From NCBI GenBank assembly GCA_950295325.1, contig OX485804.1:26226001-26290000 (forward strand): DNA of 64,000 nucleotides. The letters run 5' to 3'. Of the stretch, positions 56,609 to 64,000 are shown in pieces (the stretch's first letter is position 1; each line of letters starts with the position of its first letter). The notes beneath the pieces were generated by a model. The model saw nothing but the letters and a program-made list of their open reading frames with translations, had not been told where the DNA came from and did no database searches. A program made the position numbers and the translations under genes. The stretch is from Polytrichum commune (taxonomy: Eukaryota; Streptophyta; Polytrichopsida; Polytrichales; Polytrichaceae).

Positions 56609-57949
56609 TATACAAGATTGTTTTCCAAAACCTTGCAACTTAGACTCCAACCAATGTTGAGTGATGTCATCAAGCTAGAGCATACCTTATTCTCCCACTC
56701 AAATTCATTCTTGAAAACATTTTCTTAATGCAAGAAAGACTACACTAGGCGAAAACTACCAAACAACACTCATTCTTCTTAAAATTAGATTTTTCAAAGG
56801 CCTACGATACAATGTCCTAGCACTTCCTCTTTCAAGCCATGCAAAGAGTGAGTATTGGCCCCTAGTTCATTAGTTGGGTGCAACTTCTATTCTACAATGC
56901 ATTAGCGGCAAATGATCTTAATGGCAATCTTGGAAATAACTTTAAAGTGGAGAGAGGTGTGAGACCGGGGTGCCCATTCGCACCCTACTTTTTCCTTGTC
57001 ATTGGCGAAAGTCTAACCTATATGATCAAAGAAAACAGTGATAGAATCTAGACTTAAAGGGGTCACATTTCTAAGGGGTAGGAAACAACAATGCATCTCT
57101 AAGTATGCTGACGTCTCGTTTTCAATGGTGATAAGAACTATATGGATGAGCTTGTAAGAGTTCTTAAAGTATTTAACGAGGCTTCTGGTAGGGAAATCGA
57201 TTAGGAGAAATCATGTGCGTATTAGTTTGATAAGTTTACACACAAACCATTGTAGCTTGCAAACCACACTTGAAAGTAGATGGAGGAAGGAGACCTCTCC
57301 AAATTTCTTGGCACTATGTTTGGACTTAATCTCAACGTCACAAATGTGGACCACTTTCTTTTTACCAGACTTTCTAAAATATTAGAGTATTGGAGCACTA
57401 TAAAGCTCTCTCTAGTGGGAAGGGTTGTCATATGCAATCATATCCTTTTGTCCACTCTCTAGTTCTATATCATTGTTTTGGAGGGTTCAACAAATTTTTA
57501 ATGAAGAGTAGAGGGGTTATCCGCAATTACATGCGATCGGTAAAGAACATCTCACTTGCACTAGAGTTAATTGGAGAGAGTGTTGTATGAAGAAGAAATA
57601 TGGAGGGATAGGTTTGGCTAACCTGAACATGGTTACAATTGGCCTCTCCTGTAAATGGATCATTAAAGGAATGCATCCATGGGATTCTAATCTCCACCAT
57701 ATGATTTGTTACAAACTTGCTAGATATACCCTACAAAGAGGTGGCAAATGGGGAATCAACCTAATGTGGAGTCAAACAAATTTGATTCTTTGCTCCAATG
57801 AGAAAACAATGTGAAAGAAGTTTAAAAGAAACTAGAAATTTAATTGACATGTGCCAAAGTTTAGCCATAGCCTAGATGGAGAAAGGAAGATATTGAAAAA
57901 CTATGGTTTGATATGGAGGGTTGTAGCCCTAAGAAACATAAAAAATGAG

Positions 57950-58460
57950 ATGGTTTCAAAATCAACTAATTCTCTAGAGTGGTGGAGTGTGGCAGCCTCC
58001 ATGAGATAGAGGCTAATGTCAACTTGATAGGCCAAATGAAAGAAAGACTTGAGGCTCCCTAGAACTACATTCTCAAATAATTATGGAAACTTATCTCTAA
58101 TGGGATTAAAAAGGGGACATTCCAAACAAAATGTGCCTCATCATCAACTACATTGAAGGACCAAAAACGGCTTAGTCTAGTATCTCTAGAGATAGGGATA
58201 GCCAACCATCATCCAATTCAATGGCAAGTCTATGGTTCGAGGTGTGGTAGGCAACTATGATCTTGCATTGTGGTGGTGTCAATAGTTGCTTCAAGTACAA
58301 TCCACAATTGTATTTGAGAGAATCCTTGAGGTGGAGGTAATCTAGTTTCTTCCCTAAAACATGGAAAGATTTCCACTCTTTAGCAAGAAATTGTTGTGTT
58401 TTGGTTGAAGTGGGCCACATCTATTCCTTATTCCAATTTCTCACTAACCCACAAAAGAGT
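57950..58460 (-). pseudogene. LINE ORF2 C-terminal fragment, antisense to the main LINE
   Basis: Minus-strand reading has LGKKLDYLHLKDSLKYNCGL, AYHTSNHRLAIELDDG and, after a frame change, DDEAHFVWNVPFFNPIRDKF with SLYLMEAATLHHSRE. Its lower part matches 34095-34330. Because it runs opposite to 53120-57830 it is a separate insertion or an inverted piece. Confidence 0.6.
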
Positions 58461-58674
58461 TCCGGGTGGGGTCTCTTTTCTTCATTGTTTGGCCCAATAT
58501 GTTTATCATTTGAAACTCTATGGAAGTCTTTCAAATGTATACTATTTTCAATCCAATAGAAATAATTTACCCTACAATTTGGACCTCTTATTTTAGATAA
58601 TGTGAATTTGACAAAAAGTGTGCACCCACTATATTATCGCATACCCTTATTCAATGTTTTCTTTAATTATACAC

Positions 58675-58760
58675 TTGATTGGAGTGATTTGTGGTTAGGT
58701 GTGGATCTAAATGCGGACATTGGAAAAAACATGTGTTTTGAGGAAATTGGACAACATGCC
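58675..58760. repeat. Dispersed repeat family R, short inverted copy
   Basis: GATTTGTGGTTAGGTGTGGA followed by TCTAAATGCGG..GAAATTGGAC matches the inverted copies at 51168 and 61100. Only the first ~85 bp is recognisable. Confidence 0.45.
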
Positions 58761-59134
58761 TAAGAGCTAACTTATTTTATGTGTCTAAATGATCATTTAT
58801 GAGAAAAATTTACTATATTGTTTTATAATGAATAAGATCATCATAGAAGCTCTGACCATTACGAAAGAAATGATCACATGCACAATTTGGATTTGTTAAT
58901 CATAGTTCACTACTTGCACATTTTGAATCCTACAAGAAGTGAGTGCAAAGCTAAAAGTGTCTGCAAGGGACTCAAAAAGAGGAACCATGCAATTCATGTA
59001 AGTGTAAGCTTATTGTCCAAGATGCTCCTAAACTGTTGGATGATAGTGGAAAGGTACCCCAATCAGACGGAGTGATTAGCGGTTCGATTCCCGACCGTAA
59101 CATCATCTCTCTACTTGACGGAAAACTAGCCAAG

Positions 59135-59300
59135 TGATCAAGTGTTTTCAAGTTCAATTGGTTATCCGTTAATATCTCCCGGTTTTGCTTCATTAATTAA
59201 GATACAATACTCTATAGATTCCTCTAAACCGATCCGCAACTTGCCTAACGTCTTGAACTTCGACTGGTTAATTCTCCAACTCCACCGTGACTCGCGGTAG
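59135..59300. mobile_element. hAT-type MITE (family 1), degenerate copy
   Basis: TTTTCAAGTTCAATTGGTTA, TCCCGGTTTTGCTTCATTAA, GATTCCTCTAAACCGATCCG and TTCGACTGGTTAATTCTCCA follow the family order. The ends are not clear. A B-box-like GGTTCGATTCC at 59081-59091 lies just outside. Confidence 0.5.
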
Positions 59301-59319
59301 GATCTCCCGGTTTGTAGGG

Positions 59320-61085
59320 TGAGACTCACCTTGGATTGTAGAGAACAAACGAACTTTAAACTTTAAAAAACTTGCTCATATTTGGTCAAAAGATACCGTG
59401 GTTGCATTAAAAAACACATAAAACTTTCCGACTACCGTTGATACTTGCCAAACCGCCTACTAAAGGAATAAACACCTACTTATATATATGCCTAGGCCAT
59501 AACCGCACCCCCACCTCATGCAAACTTATGTGTTGGGTGCTTTTGACTCCGTCCTCGCTTTTAAGTGATAAGCCTCTTGTAGATATTTTCAAGACATTGC
59601 AAGTTTTGTACTATACCATTGGATATCCAAGATTATGACGATCGTTAAGGTATGCGGTGGTGGTTCTTATGTGGTTGCTTGTCTTTATTGGGCGCATGTG
59701 ATCGAGTTGTTGTTTTCTATGCCGGGCTTTTGTAATTAAGAATGGACACCAAAAATCATTGATGAGACTGGACACATTTGTGTTTATTGGCTCTGTCTGT
59801 AGGACAGAGACTATGCATCAACTTCTTCGTTTCAAGAGCAAATTTCCTAACCACTTTGTGTTCACACTTGGACGTTATTTGTTCTTATTATTTTTGGTCC
59901 ACTTTATGTAATGTGGATGTTAACTATAGTTTATATATATATATATAAGTGCTCCCTAAAATGCGTTGAAAGAAATCAAGTTAACTATAGTTATTTCGGT
60001 AGTTCTTGATTATTTATTTAAAAAAATTCGGGTGATAAATGAGTAGCTTCAATCCTTGATCCGTATTTGAGAAGAAGGTGCACAAAATCCAAGAAAGGTT
60101 TGGTATAGTGAATAGCCATGGATTGGCATGAGCAAAGTAATCAACTACAATTGTAGTCTTTCATAGCAAAGGACAGAGCCTCACGGTTCTACCGTTTTCT
60201 TGTTTTCAAGGCACCATTCTAGTTCAATTGTTAAGGAAATTGGGAGGGTTGGTATGATCACTTGTTGAGAACGAGGATCTCCACCTTGGTTTTCTTGTAA
60301 GTTTTGCATCTCAATCGCAAGTATGATGAAACTTGAAATGTTAACATGTGTGATTTACAACTGCTAACCATATCAAACAATTCTTGATTCGATTCAATTT
60401 TTTGATTAAAAAACATGCGTGTAGGAGTGAGCCACATACGTGATGTGTTTGTTGTTAAAGGGAAAGCAATTCCGTTCCTATGTTACCCCACGTAAATTTG
60501 TTTATTAATGCAGCTTGAGTTTTTGCCAAAGAGAAGTATAGGATAGGCGATGAGGGAACCTCAACGTAGGGACATGAGCCACCTTTAGGAAGCCAAAGCT
60601 AAGGTGACCCTAGTATGTAAGCTCAACCATGTTAGAGGGATGCAATCTTTTTGTAGACAACAACATCATTAGCAAGTGGCCGCTACCTCGATTCACATTT
60701 AGACCCCTCACACTACTCATTATGTTGTGTTTGTATCCACAATGGTCGTTCCCCTTTTCCGAATGAAACAAGTGTGTATTGGTGTGCATTCTCGATGTTT
60801 CTTTATGAAGATTGACTAGCTATTGATTTTGGTTAAGTGTTATTTTGACTCATTCTTGAATTCCGTACCCTTAACATTTATCATCTAAAGGAAGTCACCA
60901 ATCTTGGATGAGTGTGGAGAGGGTGGCAAGCCTAACAAACAATGTAACGGATATATGACTCAATCTTGAATTTCACACTCTTAATGTAGTGTGAAATGCA
61001 TAGTTATTAAGTAAAGTTCTTGGACGTTGATTTTTTCAATATTATCTTGATAAGGTAGGCGTGCGAATTTCAATTACTTGTCATA
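59320..61085. other. Intergenic stretch, no gene seen
   Basis: No conserved frame. A (TA)n patch is at 59932-59947. Two similar phrases, TGACTCATTCTTGAATTCC at 60848 and TGACTCAATCTTGAATTTC at 60956, each followed by ACCCTTAA/ACTCTTAA, mark a small duplication. Confidence 0.4.
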
Positions 61086-61089
61086 GTTG

Positions 61090-61270
61090 GACACCTTTGT
61101 TTGAGTGGTGTTGTGGTTAGGTGTGGCTCCAAGAACACGTGTTTGAAAGTGATTGGACTATGGGCTCAGAAGTATGATATTCGTTCTAGATTCCATAGCC
61201 AACATAATAGGGAGGGGGGCTATTACATGACCGTTTAATGTACATTATAATCTTCACTTTGATTTTGAAT
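61090..61270. repeat. Dispersed repeat family R, inverted copy
   Basis: TTTGAGTGGTGTTGTGGTTA then GGTGTGGCTCCAAGAACACG, AGTGATTGGACTATGGGCTC, ATTCCATAGCCAACATAATA and AATCTTCACTTTGATTTTGA follow the order of the copy at 51168-51340. Confidence 0.55.
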
Positions 61271-61279
61271 ACAACTATT

Positions 61280-62180
61280 CATATGAGCTATGTAGTCATG
61301 ACATAACATTACTCAACCTATTCCCTCTCCACCCTTTTTAGAAGGGGAGGGGTAGGCCTAAGGCTAACATGATCCGAGTATTTTGTCAAGACATGTAACA
61401 CATGAAGAAGTTGGTAGACGTGGCCAACATGTGAGATTCCAAGCATATTGGGATGTGGCCCCTCATCACTAGGCCGGCCAACATGCAATCATGCATGTGT
61501 TAATGAACAAAGAGTATGGCCATTTCAATAACCCCCACATGGATTTGGTTAGCTTCCAAACATCATTAGCATGATGTGAAGAATACTTGAGCTTAGAAGG
61601 AAAACCCACGGCACTCGGAAAAGTTTCATGTCCCTTGAGAAGTGGGCTAGATATATATATATAGGAAAAGTAACCATTTGAGATCCCATTTACCCTAGGT
61701 GTTGAGGGGTCAAGGGTCTCCTCATCCTTGAACTTTTGATGATGATTTCTACCAAGGTCAACAAAATGGACCTTGTGGATTTCAATCACAAGGTGGTTGA
61801 AAGTGGGAGACGGCCCATAAGTGTGATGATACCAAAGTGAAAGGAAGCCGGCCTTTGGTTGGTAGCTAGGGGTGGGTCTTTGATGGAGGCGCCACGTAGG
61901 TTATATAACGGAGAGTCATCATTTTGTCCCCACATAGGCTTTCCCCTCACACCCACGTAGTTGGCGGTGACATCACGAGTGAGAGGAGACCTAGGGAGTC
62001 ACGAAGGTGAGCACTTAGACAACACATTAACGCAATCGGAATCGTCATCAAACCAAAAGTGCAATCACTCCATAGCAAACACGGTGATGACAAATGGGCT
62101 TCATAGAGGGGCATCCGATTTGAACAAGAACAAGAACAAGAAGAAGGAAATAATTAATAAACACACTCGGGCGACCCAAA
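61280..62180. other. Intergenic stretch, no gene seen
   Basis: Mixed composition, several short frames without recognisable domains. The frame at 61961-62200 ends in a Lys/Asn-rich tract from an (AAGAAC)n-like repeat and is not convincing. Confidence 0.4.
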
Positions 62181-62191
62181 CCCTAATAAGT

Positions 62192-62690
62192 CACGGGTAG
62201 ATCACTCTAAGGCATTTTTGTGCACCACGTGCGGCTAGGGTTTTTTTTTTGTTTTGGGGCTATTTACCTTCAAGGGTTGAATTAAAGCCTCCCTATAATT
62301 ACTTCAATTAAAAAATGGCCCATTTGTTTGCACCCTTTCATTACTTATATTGTCCAAGTCACTGCAATTTTTTGTACTCTATATTCCTTTTAAGTAATTT
62401 TGGACAGACGGAAATCCCAATTATCATCCATCCCCGTGAGTCCTAAACCCATTTACATACCATACTAAACATAACTTCTCGGATCCTTATCTTCAGCCCC
62501 TATATTAATTTTACAAAAAAAGAATGGCCCAAGTTTTATGTCCATCTAACTTACTTATAATGGGATTATCTACATTTTATGGCCCCTTCATTATTTGGAA
62601 TTCCTTCATAACTTTTATTTCAAATGATTTTAATCCTCTCTATATTATGCCGCACGTCGTTTTTTAAATGCACTAAGTGATCTACCCGTG
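62192..62690. mobile_element. Second hAT-type MITE, 499 bp
   Basis: Both ends read CACGGGTAGATCACT inward, and the similarity continues (CATTT.., ACGTGCGGC) to about 40 bp. TAATAAGT flanks it perfectly on both sides (62184-62191, 62691-62698). CA..TG ends and an 8-bp duplication fit hAT. The interior is AT-rich with no coding sequence. No other copy is in the window. Confidence 0.85.
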
Positions 62691-63000
62691 TAATAAGTAA
62701 GTATGTCACGGGTCGTGTGAAAGAGGAATATATAGGAAGGTAGATATTATATAGCAACTCGACCTCGAGCGGTCCACGTGGCATGCTCACCGTCCAATGG
62801 TTGAGTGTGGCGAAGAAAACCACCCGTGGGCCGACAATATACCGCACGAGATCCTAGTTGGCCCCACAAACAAGTTCTAGTAGCTCCCGGATTCTACTAC
62901 AACATGGACTCAAAGGAGCCGGGAACACACTTGTACTCAAGTAAGGTATGTGGGCCTTATGTGGTCACTTGTCTTAATTGAGAGCCTACGTTTGATGGTA

Positions 63001-64000
63001 CGGTTCAACCTCGATAATACGACACTTGATAATATGACACCATGATTATACGATGCATTTTTCGTCGACCAAAATACATGTATCTAGTGTTAATTTACCA
63101 TGATAATATGATTATGACGTTCATGATATGACCTTTTTTAGGCCCGATTTGTCATATAATAGTGGTAACTGATGTGTGCAAGTGGTGGGACCCACACTAG
63201 GATTTGCGTTGGGATCGGGGACTGCATGATGAGTTCATCAATGGGTTAACTTGAGTTGACTTAGGTTAATTGTTTTAAACCTTGGTCTAATGATAGAGGT
63301 TGCACTTTTGAGTCCTTGGGTTTGGTGGAGGTTGAAGGGTTTAGAGATTGTTGGATTTGCACACTAGATTTTTGAAGTTGTTGAATTTTCTTCTCGATTC
63401 AAAATTTGTCCTCACACTTGAATCTCAAATCTCTTTAGACTGGAAATTTCAATCCTCACCAGCTTATACTCTTGGATTTGCCCATACCATTCTTCAATTT
63501 TCTTGGCTCTAGAGGTGACGGCAGTCTTGAGTGGCAGATGCTCTTCATTTCGGTTATAAATTCAACGATTTCGGTGTTGATGACCACATTTGCACACAAA
63601 ACAACTTGCACACAATTTGGTAAGCATTGACCTCCTCCACATTGGTCATGACACCGGAAGATGTTGCAATATGGATGAGATTGGTATACTTTATCGTGCC
63701 CAACTAAACAAGACACTAAGCGCAAGGAAAAGTTTGTGGGTGCAAAATTCAGAAGGAATATCTCACTCTTGATCCTATTGTGAACACGACAAGCATTGAC
63801 AAGTTCAAATATCTAAGCCCAAGATGCTCTAGAAGGTGGTTTCCAAAAGATTATGTGTGGTGGTTTGCAAACCAAACGGTTGAGATGACATCATATATAT
63901 TTGAGAGTTGGATGATGAGCCTCAGTGTACATTTCAAATCTCAAAAGCAAAAGGTACTTTAAGTATGAGCAATTTTGCTACTCATTCCCTTAAGCATGTT
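63001..64000 (+). mobile_element. Pogo-like element, 5' part, running off the window
   Basis: The left end CGGTTCAACCTCGATAATAC follows a TA (62999-63000). The words are repeated inside (GATAATATGACAC, GATAATATGAT), and ends of this kind are known from plant pogo-like elements of the Lemi1/Emigrant type. A transposase remnant in the same direction starts near 63665. The right end lies beyond position 64000. Confidence 0.6.
63665..63961 (+). pseudogene. Pogo/Tigger-like DDE transposase fragment
   Basis: First frame: NMDEIGILYRAQLNKTLS, where the Asp of NMDE corresponds to the first catalytic Asp of pogo-type DDE domains. After a frame change near 63740 a second frame gives IVNTTSIDKFKYLSPRCSRR, FPKDYVWWFANQTVEMTSYI and MMSLSVHFKSQKQKVL, ending at a stop at 63959-63961. 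The upstream helix-turn-helix (CENP-B-type) region is not recognisable between 63180 and 63660, so the element has probably lost it. The transposase is therefore broken. Confidence 0.75.

Larger units (their letters stand above)
53120..57830 (+). mobile_element. Degenerate LINE (L1-type ORF2: endonuclease and reverse transcriptase)
   Basis: Endonuclease pieces: GIACVYAPNIPS (~53185-53211), DKHKFWHIAVDSLP, NFNMT and SNDCGRAIGDLERFNWNGLL up to ~53890. Linker: TRKSSFKWN. Reverse transcriptase: SPGxGGVP (~54860), PKEDDTTSLSNWRP (~55600), IFLKLDFSKAYD-like region (~56800), GVRPGCP (~56960), then YADD-region debris (~57100), LSKFLGTMFGLNLN (~57290-57330), LSLVGRVVICNHILLSTL (~57405-57462) and CKWIIKGMHPWDSNLH (~57645). 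Many stops and frame changes make it inactive. It is interrupted by a MULE-like MITE (53212-53549), a CACTA-like MITE (53909-54150), an unclassified insert (~54940-55530) and a TA-flanked element (55667-56608). No 3' tail was identified. Confidence 0.85.

Noticed and set aside
59044-59091. A-box and B-box-like words suggesting a tRNA gene
   Set aside because: TAGTGGAAAGG and GGTTCGATTCC are spaced plausibly, but no acceptor, D or anticodon stem can be formed and the T stem has mismatches.

Overview
The window looks like nuclear DNA of a land plant with a large, repeat-rich, AT-rich genome. The evidence is a 20-exon plastid-type NADP-malic enzyme gene with GT-AG introns, an intronless gene for a predicted chloroplast protein, a decayed GT77 arabinosyltransferase-like gene, and dense families of small inverted-repeat transposons plus a LINE. 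Nothing fixes the species. The LINE reverse transcriptase resembles, from memory only, elements of non-seed plants and conifers, so I leave the lineage open.

Layout. 1-2.2 kb: left edge, then a minus-strand RRA/GT77-like pseudogene split by a hAT-type MITE. 2.2-9.9 kb: no gene; a decayed ~270-bp tandem repeat, and hAT-type MITEs nested in one another with 8-bp target duplications. 9.9-20.0 kb: the malic enzyme gene, with TATA box, a 5' exon encoding a probable plastid transit peptide, and 20 coding exons joining to 631 codons. Two introns carry MITEs. 21.2-22.7 kb: a minus-strand chloroplast LHC-like gene with a duplicated segment beyond its stop codon. 22.7-50 kb: no recognisable gene; mostly dispersed repeats, MITEs, two foldback elements and a ~120-bp hairpin. 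47.9-48.5 kb: a GC-rich island with two G-boxes. 53.1-57.8 kb: a degenerate plus-strand LINE that served as landing site for at least three DNA elements. 58-63 kb: LINE scraps, dispersed repeats and a second hAT-type MITE. 63.0-64.0 kb: the 5' end and partial transposase of a pogo-like element running off the window.

The host genes do not form a pathway cluster. Both intact ones are predicted to act in the plastid (malate decarboxylation giving NADPH, CO2 and pyruvate; a thylakoid-type membrane protein), but their neighbourhood looks incidental. The strongest structural result is transposon stratigraphy: several elements have exact or one-mismatch target duplications, and where they sit in coding sequence, removing element plus one duplication restores the ancestral frame locally. 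All boundaries, splice sites and family calls were read by eye; no alignment or database search was run.
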